The position numbers were made by a program, and so were the translations under genes. The notes beneath the pieces were generated by a model that was not told where the DNA came from, did not search any database, and saw only the letters and a program-made list of their open reading frames with translations. From Cellvibrio sp. PSBB006 (GTDB lineage Bacteria > Pseudomonadota > Gammaproteobacteria > Pseudomonadales > Cellvibrionaceae), in NCBI RefSeq assembly GCF_002162135.1, contig NZ_CP021382.1, positions 3,904,001 through 3,968,000 of the forward strand: a DNA stretch of 64,000 bases, in the 5' to 3' direction. Shown piece after piece: positions 32,094-41,961 of this stretch (positions are counted from its first letter, which is position 1; every line of letters begins with the position of its first letter).

Positions 32094-32597
32094 ATGCCAA
32101 ATCCACGTGGATTTTTCAGTTTGCTTGTTTTGTCTTTTTTCCTGGTGTCGCTGGGCGGTTGTGCCGCATTTCAACCTGGCCTGGAAAAGCCAACCGTTAA
32201 AGTAACCGGGTTACGCCTGCTGCCCTCCCAGGGTGGTTTGAATCAGCGTATCGGGGTCGACCTGGCCATCCTTAATCCTAATGATCGGGATTTGTCCCTG
32301 CGTGGAATCTCTTATACGATTGGCATCGAAAATTTCTCGGTGCTCAGTGGTGTGACTGATAATGTACCGGTATTGAAAGGTTATCAGGAGACACCGGTAA
32401 GCCTGGAGGTATCCGCCAACATGCTGCAAGTCGTGCGGTTAATCGAGTACTTCAGCCGCGCCGGTGTTAAAGACAGCGTCAATTATAATTTTGATGCAAA
32501 GCTGGACTTCAGTGCGCTCTTGCCTGCCATGCGCGTTAAAGAAAGCGGCAGTATTCCACTGGTACAAGGCTCACCGTCACAAGGTGTGCGGCCTTAA
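32094..32597 (+). CDS. LEA14-like (WHy-domain) lipoprotein
   Basis: Outer- or inner-membrane lipoprotein of 167 residues. Signal peptide with lipobox LGGC (Cys23), then one LEA type 2/WHy domain (about 35-160) with GVDLAILNPNDRDLSLRGISY, the usual N-P-N signature. The family is linked to desiccation and envelope stress in some organisms, but the role here is unknown. A strong ribosome site AGGAGATATTG precedes the ATG, and a perfect CRP-type site lies about 80 bases upstream, suggesting control by carbon or cAMP signals. Confidence 0.85.
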   Translation: MPNPRGFFSLLVLSFFLVSLGGCAAFQPGLEKPTVKVTGLRLLPSQGGLNQRIGVDLAILNPNDRDLSLRGISYTIGIENFSVLSGVTDNVPVLKGYQETPVSLEVSANMLQVVRLIEYFSRAGVKDSVNYNFDAKLDFSALLPAMRVKESGSIPLVQGSPSQGVRP

Positions 32598-32667
32598 TTT
32601 GCCCTTGGATGTTTGACGGCTCCACGAGTAGCGAAATAAAAATTATACTTTTGATTCAGGATATTTC

Positions 32668-34929
32668 ATGACCGAAGTAATTTCCCCACCCGATGCGGAT
32701 GAACGCATTTCCCTGAAAGATTACACCGAGAAAGCGTACCTGGATTATTCCATGTACGTGATTCTTGACCGCGCCTTACCGAACATTGGCGATGGATTAA
32801 AACCAGTGCAACGTCGCATCGTTTATGCGATGAGTGAGCTGGGATTAAAGGCCAGTGCAAAATATAAAAAGTCCGCGCGTACCGTGGGTGATGTGATCGG
32901 TAAATTCCATCCGCACGGTGACTCCGCCGCCTACGAAGCCATGGTGCTGATGGCGCAGCCTTTTTCCTATCGCTATCCCTTGGTAGACGGCCAGGGTAAC
33001 TGGGGTTCGCCGGACGATCCGAAATCCTTTGCGGCCATGCGCTATACCGAATCGCGCCTCACCAAATACAGTGAAGTGCTGTTGGAAGAGTTGGGGCAAG
33101 GCACTGTGGAATGGCAGCCCAACTTTGACGGCACACTTGATGAACCTGTGGTGTTGCCCTCGCGCGTTCCCAATGTTTTGTTGAATGGCACCACCGGTAT
33201 TGCGGTGGGTATGGCGACCGATATTCCACCCCATAACCTGCGCGAAGTCGTCAACGCTTGTGTGCATATGCTCGACAACCCCAAAGCGACAGTGACCGAG
33301 TTGTGTGAGCATGTGCTCGGCCCGGATATGCCGACAGATGCCGAGATCATTACGCCGCGTAGCGAACTGATCAAGTTGTACGAAACCGGACGCGGCAGCG
33401 TGCGCATGCGCGCGGTGTGGATCAAAGATGCTGACACCGGCGATATCATCGTGACCGCCTTGCCGCATCAGGTATCCGGCGCAAAAATTCTGGAGCAGAT
33501 TGCGGCACAGATGCAGGCCAAAAAATTGCCTATGGTAGCCGACCTGCGCGATGAGTCGGATCATGAAAATCCTACGCGTCTGGTAATTACGCCGCGTTCC
33601 AATCGGGTCGACCTCGAACAGGTTATGCAACATTTATTTGCAACGACCGAATTGGAGCGTACCTACCGCGTCAACATGAATATGATCGGCATTGACGGTC
33701 GTCCGGCGGTGAAGTCGCTTGATAAAATTTTGACGGAGTGGCTGAGCTTCCGCACCGTCACGACGCGTCGCCGTCTGCAATATCGTCTGGAGCGCGTTGA
33801 AGAACGTTTGCTGCGTTTGGCGGCCTTGATGATTGTGTTCCTTAATGTGGATGAAGTGATTCGTATCATCCGCGAAGAAGAACATCCCAAACCGGTTTTG
33901 ATGGAACGCTTCAATCTTATTGATATGCAAGCGGAATATATTCTTGAAACCAAGTTGCGTCAGTTGGCGCGACTGGAAGAAATGAAGATTCGCCAGGAGC
34001 AGCAAGACCTGGAAAAAGAGCGCGACAATCTGAAAAAAATTCTCGACTCTGCCGTCAAGCTGAAAAACCTGGTGCGCAAGGAATTGATTGAGGTGGCACA
34101 GCAATACGGCGACGACCGACGTTCACCGATTGTGGAGCGCGCTGAAGCACAGGCTTTCAGTGAAACGGAATTAATGAGTGTTGATCCGGTAACGGTGGTT
34201 ATTTCCGATAAAGGCTGGATTCGTTCTGCCAAGGGTCATGACATCGATCCCGCTGGCTTGAGTTATAAAGCCGGTGACAGCTTTAAATTTGCGCTTCACG
34301 GCAAGAGCAATCAGAACGTTATCCTGCTCGACTCTACCGGTCGCAGTTATTCGCTGCCTGCCCACAATCTTCCGTCGGCGCGCGGTCAGGGCGAGCCGCT
34401 TAGTGGCCGGATCAATCCGCCCAGTGGCGCTACGTTTGAAGGCGCGTTGATGGGTAATGATGAGCAGCCGGTGTTACTGACTTCAGATGCCGGCTACGGA
34501 TTTGTCGCCACCCTTGCCGACCTCGTCAGCAAAAACAAAGCCGGTAAAGCCTTGCTGAGCTTGCCGGATGGTGCGCGAGTATTGCCGCCGCAAATCCTGA
34601 CCGGCGATCCGGCCCAAACCTTATTGGCAGCCGTCAGCAATGATGGTCGTCTGTTAGTGTTCCTGGTTACCGAGCTACCGCAATTGGCGCGCGGCAAGGG
34701 CAACAAGATCATGAATATTCCCTCGGCACGGGTGAAAAGTCGTGAAGAATTTGTGTTGGCCGTGGCCGTGATCAATCCTGGACAAATGCTTACGCTATAC
34801 TCAGGCAAACGTCATATCACCCTGAAGCCGGCGGATCTTGATCATTATCGCGGTGAACGCGGACGACGCGGCAATAAATTGCCTCGTGGATTCCAGAAAG
34901 TGGATCAGGTTGAGGTGGTTGAGAAATAA
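32668..34929 (+). CDS. parC: DNA topoisomerase IV subunit A
   Basis: Breakage-and-reunion subunit of topoisomerase IV, which decatenates daughter chromosomes. It has 753 residues. The catalytic Tyr126 lies in [10 protein letters not shown]. The quinolone-determining region [13 protein letters not shown] has the susceptible-type Ser86 and Glu90. [15 protein letters not shown] and coiled-coil gate regions follow, and the C-terminal beta-pinwheel lacks a GyrA box, which separates it from GyrA. No parE is present in the window. Preceded by the LEA-like lipoprotein gene and followed by a nested hairpin. Confidence 0.96.
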   Translation: MTEVISPPDADERISLKDYTEKAYLDYSMYVILDRALPNIGDGLKPVQRRIVYAMSELGLKASAKYKKSARTVGDVIGKFHPHGDSAAYEAMVLMAQPFSYRYPLVDGQGNWGSPDDPKSFAAMRYTESRLTKYSEVLLEELGQGTVEWQPNFDGTLDEPVVLPSRVPNVLLNGTTGIAVGMATDIPPHNLREVVNACVHMLDNPKATVTELCEHVLGPDMPTDAEIITPRSELIKLYETGRGSVRMRAVWIKDADTGDIIVTALPHQVSGAKILEQIAAQMQAKKLPMVADLRDESDHENPTRLVITPRSNRVDLEQVMQHLFATTELERTYRVNMNMIGIDGRPAVKSLDKILTEWLSFRTVTTRRRLQYRLERVEERLLRLAALMIVFLNVDEVIRIIREEEHPKPVLMERFNLIDMQAEYILETKLRQLARLEEMKIRQEQQDLEKERDNLKKILDSAVKLKNLVRKELIEVAQQYGDDRRSPIVERAEAQAFSETELMSVDPVTVVISDKGWIRSAKGHDIDPAGLSYKAGDSFKFALHGKSNQNVILLDSTGRSYSLPAHNLPSARGQGEPLSGRINPPSGATFEGALMGNDEQPVLLTSDAGYGFVATLADLVSKNKAGKALLSLPDGARVLPPQILTGDPAQTLLAAVSNDGRLLVFLVTELPQLARGKGNKIMNIPSARVKSREEFVLAVAVINPGQMLTLYSGKRHITLKPADLDHYRGERGRRGNKLPRGFQKVDQVEVVEK

Positions 34930-34969
34930 TTATCCGCACCTGTGGCGGTGTTGCTGAAATAATTAGAAG

Positions 34970-35012
34970 CCATCTCACAAACCATCTGGTGACCAGCTGA
35001 TTTGTGAGATGG
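34970..35012. repeat. Nested hairpin between parC and the PilZ gene
   Basis: CCATCTCACAAA (34970-34981) pairs perfectly with TTTGTGAGATGG (35001-35012). The 19-base loop contains a second small palindrome CTGGTGACCAG. No T-run follows, so it may be an attenuator, an operator or an mRNA-stability element rather than a classical terminator. Confidence 0.5.
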
Positions 35013-35050
35013 ATCGAGCTGAATTTCTGACAATAACAAAGGTTCTTTCC

Positions 35051-35326
35051 ATGAGTGATCAGCGTCGCCATGTTCGCACACCATTTTCCTGTTCGATCAA
35101 GATTCGCCATGAAAGTATCGGAGAATTGATGGTTAAAACCCGGGATATTTCTGATGGTGGAGTATTTGTCATCCTTGATCCGCAACATGTACCACCCATC
35201 GGTTCGGTCGTGACGGGTCAGGTGCAGGGATTGATGGGTGATGCGCCGGAGTTGAAGATGGAAGTCGTGCGGGTTGAGCCAACGGGTGTTGGTCTGCGCT
35301 TTATCGCGGCGGACGCTACCGATTGA
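35051..35326 (+). CDS. PilZ-domain protein
   Basis: Small cytoplasmic c-di-GMP receptor candidate of 91 residues from ATG 35051; the frame is open 14 codons upstream. Both c-di-GMP contacts are present: RxxxR (Arg5 to Arg9) near the start and the D/NxSxxG motif as DISDGGVF. Single-domain PilZ proteins often affect pili or motility, but its partner is unknown. In Pseudomonas and relatives such small PilZ genes occur near pilus genes; here it lies between parC and a polysaccharide deacetylase. Confidence 0.9.
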   Translation: MSDQRRHVRTPFSCSIKIRHESIGELMVKTRDISDGGVFVILDPQHVPPIGSVVTGQVQGLMGDAPELKMEVVRVEPTGVGLRFIAADATD

Positions 35327-35434
35327 GTCATCACGCCAGCGGATGTTATTGATCAGATAATGCTACTGAAGAGGTTGCTCGTGTTGAAATTTTCAGGTTT
35401 GCATAACTGTTGGGCCAAGGTTTTTTTATCTTTA

Positions 35435-36535
35435 ATGAAATTTGATTGGCGTATTGGCCAACGAATATTATTGGCAGCCACCGTGCTGATACTTGCCTCT
35501 GTCAGCCTTTCCTCTCGTGCTGCCGTCGTTCTGCAATATCATCACGTCAGTGAATCAACTCCCGCCTCTACCAGTATTACCCCGGATTTATTCAAACAAC
35601 ATATGGATTACCTGTCCGAGCACGACTTTAAGATCGTGCCCTTGCCGGAACTGGTGAAGCAACTTAAATCAGGCAAAGCCTTGCCGGATAGAGCCGTAGC
35701 GATTACGTTTGATGACGCCTATGAATCGGTATACAACGAAGCCTACCCGCTGCTGAAAAAGCGTGGCTGGCCTTTCACGGTTTTTATCAATACCGACCCG
35801 CATGATCAAAACAAAAAATCCTTTGCGACCTGGGCACAGATCCAGGAATTGGCCAAGCAAGGCGTAACCATTGCCAACCACACGACCAAACACGGGCATC
35901 TGCTGCGCTTACGCGATAATGAAAGTCGCGCGCAGTGGCGCGAGCGAATCAAGCAGGAAATTCTCGATGCGGAGCAGCGCATAACGGAGAAAACCGGACA
36001 GAAGCATCGCCTGCTGGCCTACCCTTACGGCGAGTACGACAATCATGTAAAAGACGTGTTAAAGGAATTGGATTTTGTTGCCTTCGGCCAACAATCCGGT
36101 CCCCTGTTTGCATTAAACGATTTGCTCGCCTTACCGCGCTTCCCCTTTGGCGGCAGCTATGGTGACCTACAGGATTTTTCTACCAAAGTGAATACCCGCC
36201 CGTTTGCCATTGCTTCTGTTGAGCTTTATGAAGATGCAGTGCTGAAAAAACCACTCAAGGATCTCGTATTGGCTCACGGGAAAAAGCCGGTACTGGTCAT
36301 AACGTTGGAAGACCAAAAATTATTACCGCGCGTAAATTGTTTTGCTTCCGGTCAAGGCGCGATTAAAACAGAGGTGCGCGATGGCAAGTTGATTGTACAA
36401 GCCAATAAGCCATTACAAGCCGGGCGCGCGCGCTACAATTGCACAGCACCCACGGGAGAGAAAGGACGCTTTTTCTGGTTCTCCCAACAGTGGTTAACCA
36501 AAGGCAAAGATGGACGTTGGGCTCACGAGGATTAA
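35435..36535 (+). CDS. Exported polysaccharide deacetylase (NodB-type, CE4)
   Basis: Probable deacetylase of an N- or O-acetylated envelope polysaccharide. From ATG 35435 it has 366 residues with a signal peptide ending SSRA; ATG 35360 gives 25 more residues and cannot be excluded. The NodB core spans about 35-245: AITFDDAYESVY (metal Asp and catalytic Asp), NHTTKHGHL (His ligands, H-x3-H) and LAYPYGEYDNHV. A C-terminal region of about 120 residues is unassigned and contains two Cys (NCFASG, YNCTAP) that could form a disulphide. The substrate is not evident. Confidence 0.85.
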   Translation: MKFDWRIGQRILLAATVLILASVSLSSRAAVVLQYHHVSESTPASTSITPDLFKQHMDYLSEHDFKIVPLPELVKQLKSGKALPDRAVAITFDDAYESVYNEAYPLLKKRGWPFTVFINTDPHDQNKKSFATWAQIQELAKQGVTIANHTTKHGHLLRLRDNESRAQWRERIKQEILDAEQRITEKTGQKHRLLAYPYGEYDNHVKDVLKELDFVAFGQQSGPLFALNDLLALPRFPFGGSYGDLQDFSTKVNTRPFAIASVELYEDAVLKKPLKDLVLAHGKKPVLVITLEDQKLLPRVNCFASGQGAIKTEVRDGKLIVQANKPLQAGRARYNCTAPTGEKGRFFWFSQQWLTKGKDGRWAHED

Positions 36536-36576
36536 TAAAAGCTCGTTCATTCTTTTGATTGTGATGCACGAAAAAC

Positions 36577-37452
36577 TTATTGCGGTGCGGGGATGGCTTC
36601 CATCGGAGAGGGCTCCACATCCGCCGCACTCAGCTGCAAGTTTTCAAAATCATTCACGCGAATAACTGTGCGTAATTCATTGATATACACGTCGCCGCGA
36701 CCGGAGTATTTCCCCAATCCTTCCACCAACTCTGTCCCTGTTAATTCGCCATCCTGCGCGCGTAATGTCGCGCGCAGTTGGCGAAATTCACGGTAGGCGT
36801 TGTGCGTGTTGATGTTGCGATAGTAGGCATCTACCGATGCTTCCACGCTATCGAATTTCTGTACTTCGTGGGTAGCGTTGGGTGGGCGGCGCTCAGGTAC
36901 TAATCCGCAGCCAGGTTTGTAGCACCATTGGCCGAAAAGATTGTGTGCTTCTACAGCAAATCGCGATGTGCCCCAACCGGATTCAATAGCGGCTTGGGCG
37001 AGCACCATGGAAGAGGGAATGATGTCGGCGCGTAACAATAAAATTTCGATAGCTCTCGCTGTTTCGGGATAGGTTTCATGGCGGACACGATAACGTTCGC
37101 GCAGTTGCTCCAGTTTGGTCAGCTGTTTTTCCGTTAGCGGTTTTCCTTCTGCCAGTTGCAGTTTCATTTTGTAGAGCGACTTGCGATTTTTCTGGATGTA
37201 ATTATTTTTCTGCTCCACCATCGGCAACAACAAATCCACAAAGGCTTTTTTGCGCTCAGGTGTTTGTTCAATACTGACGAAATCCGGGAGCGGCGTGCTG
37301 CTGACGAGATCGGTAACTTCGGGCTCAGCAGGTAATAACGGCGCATCCTGTTTGGGTAATGAGAAGTGGGCAAGGAAAAGAATCAGCGCCAGAGAGCCAA
37401 CGGCGTAGCCAAGCAGGGCCAGACCCAGAAGCCAGGATGCGTTTTTTTGCAT
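36577..37452 (-). CDS. Bax-like glucosaminidase (GH73 family)
   Basis: Membrane-anchored peptidoglycan N-acetylglucosaminidase candidate of 291 residues. N-terminal helix about 8-30, an alpha-helical Lys/Glu-rich stretch (about 65-125), then the glucosaminidase domain (about 135-270). It contains the catalytic Glu in LAQAAIESGWGTSRFA and the NLFGQWCYKPGCG insert seen in the Bax subgroup. Convergent with the polysaccharide deacetylase gene, so two cell-surface polysaccharide enzymes lie end to end. Confidence 0.88.
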   Translation of the reverse strand: MQKNASWLLGLALLGYAVGSLALILFLAHFSLPKQDAPLLPAEPEVTDLVSSTPLPDFVSIEQTPERKKAFVDLLLPMVEQKNNYIQKNRKSLYKMKLQLAEGKPLTEKQLTKLEQLRERYRVRHETYPETARAIEILLLRADIIPSSMVLAQAAIESGWGTSRFAVEAHNLFGQWCYKPGCGLVPERRPPNATHEVQKFDSVEASVDAYYRNINTHNAYREFRQLRATLRAQDGELTGTELVEGLGKYSGRGDVYINELRTVIRVNDFENLQLSAADVEPSPMEAIPAPQ

Positions 37453-37507
37453 AATTCAACGGACTCAAAAGTTTCAACAATAAAATACTGTTACGTCGCG
37501 AGTGGGG

Positions 37508-38179
37508 TCACAGATCCATCTGTTTGCGCAGCGCATCAAGGCGTTGCTGATTTTCTTCGCGTGACAAGGGTGTTTCGATGGTTTCCGGCAGGGCGGGGGC
37601 GTCGGGCACGGGTAGCTCTGTGCCGTTCATGACTTTTTCGCACAGCCGCTGATAGTGACGTTCGAATACGGGGAAGGCGACTTTTTCGCTGTTATTGGCC
37701 AGAAAAAACCAGTCGCTCGCAACACCAGCGTGATATATCGCTGCGTGACTCCAGTGCCAGGCCGATTTAGGGCTGGGGGCACGGCACGCTTCAATGTAGG
37801 CGGTGTGAGCATCGGGCAAACCGAAACTTTCCGGATCGCCCTGACACGCGCGGATCATGCGGTTAAGGGTGGGAAGATATTCAGATTCTTCAATCACCTT
37901 GCGCGCGCCGCGCAAGATGGTTTGCGGTTCAAATTGCACCAGACTTTCCAGCCACAATTTTTTTATTTGCGCGAGCACGCCAGCGTCGTTATAGGCTTTG
38001 TAATACTGGTTGTGATAATTAATGCGGAACAGCGCAAAGACTTCATTCAATGCATCGATATGCGCATCAGTCGGGCGCTGGCGCTGCGGCTCAGTTGGCC
38101 CAGCTTCTGTCGGTGAGGTCTTCGACAAGGCTGCGATCTCTTGTGCTGCGCGTTGAAGTAGGGTGTTGCTGTCCTGCAT
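37508..38179 (-). CDS. Phage lambda P-like replication protein (putative helicase loader)
   Basis: A 223-residue cytoplasmic protein whose layout matches lambda replication protein P. An N-terminal helical region (IDALNEVFALFRINY) is followed by the ARKVIEESEYLPTLNRMIRAC stretch, which corresponds to the lambda ARRQNRPFLPSPGQFVAWC region. Then come a SAWHWSHAAIYHAG Trp/His segment and a C-terminal helix with SREENQQRLDALRKQ. Lambda P captures DnaB helicase and delivers it to the origin. The likeness was recognised by eye. The gene starts 89 bases inside the end of the DnaT-like gene upstream, so the two are tightly coupled. No phage structural genes are nearby, so this looks like a domesticated chromosomal gene. 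Confidence 0.75.
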   Translation of the reverse strand: MQDSNTLLQRAAQEIAALSKTSPTEAGPTEPQRQRPTDAHIDALNEVFALFRINYHNQYYKAYNDAGVLAQIKKLWLESLVQFEPQTILRGARKVIEESEYLPTLNRMIRACQGDPESFGLPDAHTAYIEACRAPSPKSAWHWSHAAIYHAGVASDWFFLANNSEKVAFPVFERHYQRLCEKVMNGTELPVPDAPALPETIETPLSREENQQRLDALRKQMDL

Positions 38180-39227
38180 GGCTGTTAACCTGTTGCGAAT
38201 TAACGGTGGTCAGGGCGTGTTGTTTGGCCCAGTGATATTTTACGTGTTGCAAGAATTTGGTATTCCACGAGCTGTAAACCTGGTTGCTCTCGCGCCAGAA
38301 CAATAAAAACTCCGGCACCTGGCGTTTGGCAAATTCCAGGTCGATATTGGCCAGGCGCAATACATCGTAGACATCGGCGCCGGGTTGCCAGTTCTCCGGA
38401 ATCCGGCGCGGTTCGCTGTCGTGCTCCAATGCGGAATGGTAACGGACCCATTGGCGCTTCACATGCTGAATAAACTTGCTGTTCCAGGTGCGACTCACTT
38501 CGCCGCGTTCCTGCCAATACAGCACAAACTCGGGGATAGCATCCTCCACAAACGCCAGGCTGATATTGGCGTGTTTTACCAGGACTTCAAGGGCATCCCG
38601 GCTGGGGCGCCACTGGCTGTGCATGGCAACTTCCAGGTCGCGACGCAGGAAGTCATTACCGTCGTCGCGTTGCTGGCGGGCTAGGCTGGTCTGGTATTCA
38701 CGCCATTGGTGCAGCACGTGTTTCAGGAATTTCGCGCCCCAGGAATGACTGATCTCACCCCGTTCGCGCCAGTAGGTAATAAATTCGGGAATTTGCTGGC
38801 GAATAAATGACTCGGGAATGTTGTGTTCCGCCACGCGCCGCAACAGCTCCTGATCCGGCTGCCAATTAGGGGCGATCAGATTGGCGCTGGCGATAGGCGG
38901 TGTTATCGGCGGAGCCTGGAACGATGAATTTGCCTCGCCCTCGTTAAAGGCCACCCGCAGCATGCGGCTGCCGGTATAGGGCGCCGAATCCAGCAGGATA
39001 ATGCCTTTATCCTTGAGGTTTTTGCTGATGCGCTGGATGTCGTAATCGGTCCAGAAGGGCATCAGTCGGCTGATTAGCGCCTCATCCAGATCCAGCCAAT
39101 TACCTGATGCCTGCCGGTAAGTGGCTACTTCGCTCAATAGTGAGAGCATGCAAGCTTCTTCGAGGCCAATGGTGGCGGCCAGCGAGGGTGATATCAGCAG
39201 CGGCTTTTCGGGAATCAGGGATGACAT
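38091..39227 (-). CDS. Primosomal DnaT-like protein with three DnaT domains
   Basis: A 378-residue protein. Residues 1-95 form a winged-helix-like module. Three copies of the DnaT ssDNA-binding domain follow at about 122-178, 206-263 and 280-333, each with a WxP start, a PEFxxYWxE centre and a WxxKFLxHVxxxW end. E. coli DnaT has a single such domain and works with PriA and DnaC in replication restart. The last 40 residues are basic and Ser/Thr-rich, and the final 89 bases overlap the lambda P-like gene in another frame. Together they look like a loader pair for the restart pathway. The tandem triplication is seen directly; the role is inferred. Confidence 0.8.
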   Translation of the reverse strand: MSSLIPEKPLLISPSLAATIGLEEACMLSLLSEVATYRQASGNWLDLDEALISRLMPFWTDYDIQRISKNLKDKGIILLDSAPYTGSRMLRVAFNEGEANSSFQAPPITPPIASANLIAPNWQPDQELLRRVAEHNIPESFIRQQIPEFITYWRERGEISHSWGAKFLKHVLHQWREYQTSLARQQRDDGNDFLRRDLEVAMHSQWRPSRDALEVLVKHANISLAFVEDAIPEFVLYWQERGEVSRTWNSKFIQHVKRQWVRYHSALEHDSEPRRIPENWQPGADVYDVLRLANIDLEFAKRQVPEFLLFWRESNQVYSSWNTKFLQHVKYHWAKQHALTTVNSQQVNSHAGQQHPTSTRSTRDRSLVEDLTDRSWAN

Positions 39228-39567
39228 AACGGCACTTTAGCACTGATGACCTGTGGACTGAACAGGAGCGGGATTGTAGTTGATTCTTTCACTCGCCGCT
39301 GCCGGCTTCTAATAACGGATTTGCAAGAAAACGCTCATTTGTCTCAAATTTTGGCTATCCTTGTTGGCGAGTGGGACGTTGGCGAATAGAAAATGTCCGG
39401 GAATGAATATTCCGTCGATATCTGGAATGGTGATTGCATCGCGCTGACAATGCCTTGCTGGCAACTCGTTGGGAGAGCCCTGCTCGCCCAATTATTAAAA
39501 CGACATGGGGAGTTGCTCGCCGACGCGAGTTTTCCGGGACTGACCACACTTGGGATTTTTCAAACGC
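39228..39567. other. Noncoding gap before the TonB receptor
   Basis: About 340 bases between divergent genes. Several short frames of about 60-67 codons exist on both strands, but none has a ribosome site or recognisable likeness. No clear promoter or operator was found. Confidence 0.4.
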
Positions 39568-41805
39568 ATGCTAACTAAACCACACCTGACCGCACCACGT
39601 TTTCGCCTTCATCCATTATGTTACTTGTTTAGCCTGATACCTTCATTTGCGCTGGCTGATTCTGCGATGCCTCAAATGGAGGAAATTATTGTTACTGCAT
39701 CCAAACGTGAACAGACTTTGAATGAGTTCTCCGGTTCTGTTACGGCAATTAGCTCAGACGCCCTGGATTTTTCATCCGGTATTCACGATATCGCCAGACT
39801 GGTGCCGGGCTTTGCGGTATTGGATACAGGACCGCGTGACTCCAGCTCGCTGATTATTCGCGGTCTGCGTGTTGAGGAGGTTGGTGAAAATGACCTGGGT
39901 GGTGATGGCGGCAGTGTCGCCAGCTATGTAGATAATATTCCGCTGCAAGGCTACTTCCTGCCGCCAGCGTTTGGCTTAAAAGATCTTGAACGCGTGGAAG
40001 TGTTGCGTGGCCCGCAAGGTACTCTGTACGGGAATGCTTCGATTGGTGGTTTGGTTCGTTACATTACGGCAAAGCCGGACCTCACCAAGTCATCATTGAC
40101 GGCATCGATGAAGGTATCCCAAACAAAAGAAAGCGATGATTTGAACTATGACACTGATCTGGTTATTAATGCGCCCTTGATCAATGACACTTTGGGTGTG
40201 CGGTTAATGCTTGGCAAAACTGAAAATCAGGGGTTTATCGATAATCCTTATTTACTCGGCGGCGCACAAAAAGATATTAACGACGATGAAACAGAACAGG
40301 CACGTGTGAGTGTGTTATGGCAAGCCACCGATGAGTTTTCACTAGCGGGAAGTTACCACTACCAAAAAAATGAAGTGGGTGATCGTCAGGCGACCAATGA
40401 AAGTTTTACCGGTGATAAATATACCGTCGCCAGTCGATATCGCCAGCCGATGGAAGGTGAGCTGGAGTTACTGAGCCTGGACGCTGATTATGATTTTCAG
40501 TGGGCCAGCCTGACGGTGAGTGCCAGCCGCTACGAGTATGAAAATAACAAGGCCGCTGACCAAACAGATTTATATACCCTATTCGATCCCGACGGGGAGT
40601 TTTACTTTCAATACGAAGATTTTTCCGCGATCAATGCCAGTAATGTTACGGTTGATAAAGACAATCTGGAGGTGCGGCTGGTTTCCCCTGATACACAGGC
40701 ATTTCGTTGGCTGGTTGGTGCATTTTACAGTACCGATGATGCCGATTTAATCCGCGCTGACATTGTCCCCGGCTTTGCGGATTTTCTGGGGCTCAATCGG
40801 CCGGATGATATTGATCTCTTCGAGCTTCAAACGGAAGATTTAAAAGAGCGTTCAGTATATGGCGAGCTCGCTTACGACCTCACCTCCAAATGGGAGGTTT
40901 TAGTTGGGGCGCGTAGCTTCCGGTACGAAGATGAATTTACGGCTTGTTATGTTTTTCCGCTATTCATAGAAGGGACTGACTTGCCTTTAGACTGTGTTGA
41001 AAATAACGATGATCATGATGGCACCTTAGGTAAGTTCAGTACCAAGTACCAATTTACGCCAGAGCAAAATATCTATTTCACGATTGCCGAAGGGTATCGG
41101 CGCGGTGGAGCAAACCCGATCCCCGCAGAGGTTGCGCAAAACCTTATGTATGCACCGGATACCTCCGTTAACTATGAGCTGGGCTCTCACAGTTATTTTC
41201 TTGATAAAAAACTGCATATCAGTGCCTCAATATATTATATCGATTGGGAAGATATTCAGGTTTCCGGCGTTGTTGAGCAAGCATATAACGCAATCTTGAA
41301 TGCAAAAAGCGCCCGTTCAAAAGGGGTTGAATTGGAGGTGACTGGCAATTTGTCTGATCGGTTTTCTGTGTGGACCAATTTTTCATACACCAATGCTGAA
41401 TTAACTGAGGATGTTATTAACTTCAACGGAAATGGTGAAAATATCTATGCGGGTGACCGGCTCCCAGGCTCTCCAGAGCAACAATGGAGTGTGGGGCTGG
41501 ATTACTCTCAGCCTATCAATACCGCAAGCCTGGATGCCGGTTTGAGCATTTCCCGCAGTGATGAGGTATACACGATGTTGAATGATGAGTTGGCCAACTA
41601 TGACCGGTTGAGTGGATTTACGACGGCAAATGCGCGCATTTTTCTCACCTTTGATCAATGGCGCTTGGGAGCTTTTGTTAACAATATCAGCAACACTCGC
41701 GGCATAACCGGTAAGCGCACGACGGAATGGTACGGCGAACGAGGCCAATTTGAATACATCACTCGCCCGCGCACCATTGGGGTTTCATTGCGCTACCGCT
41801 ATTAA
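39568..41805 (+). CDS. TonB-dependent outer-membrane receptor
   Basis: Active-transport outer-membrane receptor of 745 residues from ATG 39568; a TTG 18 bases earlier is in frame. Signal peptide of about 30 residues ending ALA, then the TonB box MEEIIVTASKRE. The plug domain has LVPGF, SSLIIRGLR and VEVLRGPQGTLYGNASIGGLVRYI. A 22-strand-type barrel ends in the aromatic C-terminus SLRYRY. The Fe/siderophore-type plug wording does not fix the ligand. No adjacent periplasmic or ABC transport genes point to a substrate. The next genes downstream are of unknown function. Confidence 0.92.
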   Translation: MLTKPHLTAPRFRLHPLCYLFSLIPSFALADSAMPQMEEIIVTASKREQTLNEFSGSVTAISSDALDFSSGIHDIARLVPGFAVLDTGPRDSSSLIIRGLRVEEVGENDLGGDGGSVASYVDNIPLQGYFLPPAFGLKDLERVEVLRGPQGTLYGNASIGGLVRYITAKPDLTKSSLTASMKVSQTKESDDLNYDTDLVINAPLINDTLGVRLMLGKTENQGFIDNPYLLGGAQKDINDDETEQARVSVLWQATDEFSLAGSYHYQKNEVGDRQATNESFTGDKYTVASRYRQPMEGELELLSLDADYDFQWASLTVSASRYEYENNKAADQTDLYTLFDPDGEFYFQYEDFSAINASNVTVDKDNLEVRLVSPDTQAFRWLVGAFYSTDDADLIRADIVPGFADFLGLNRPDDIDLFELQTEDLKERSVYGELAYDLTSKWEVLVGARSFRYEDEFTACYVFPLFIEGTDLPLDCVENNDDHDGTLGKFSTKYQFTPEQNIYFTIAEGYRRGGANPIPAEVAQNLMYAPDTSVNYELGSHSYFLDKKLHISASIYYIDWEDIQVSGVVEQAYNAILNAKSARSKGVELEVTGNLSDRFSVWTNFSYTNAELTEDVINFNGNGENIYAGDRLPGSPEQQWSVGLDYSQPINTASLDAGLSISRSDEVYTMLNDELANYDRLSGFTTANARIFLTFDQWRLGAFVNNISNTRGITGKRTTEWYGERGQFEYITRPRTIGVSLRYRY

Positions 41806-41961
41806 TCTTTGATGTTGCGAGTGTAAGTTGATGTAATTTAATTCTATGATTTGCCTCTGCATAATTTATGCAAGGATGAGAATCATGGAGAATCTGGTTC
41901 TATCAGTTGTTTTTCGATGGATAAGTTGTTTAACGAAATATTCATGTATAGGAAAAAAATT

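Noticed and set aside
32845-33633. 262-codon minus-strand frame opposite parC
   Set aside because: parC is continuous and conserved on the other strand; the frame has no domain or start signal.
32668-34929. Quinolone-resistance change in parC
   Set aside because: Ser86 and Glu90, the usual resistance positions, have the susceptible-type residues.
37508-39227. Prophage remnant around the lambda P-like gene
   Set aside because: No integrase, capsid, tail, lysis or repressor genes and no attachment-site repeats were seen nearby; base composition fits the neighbours.
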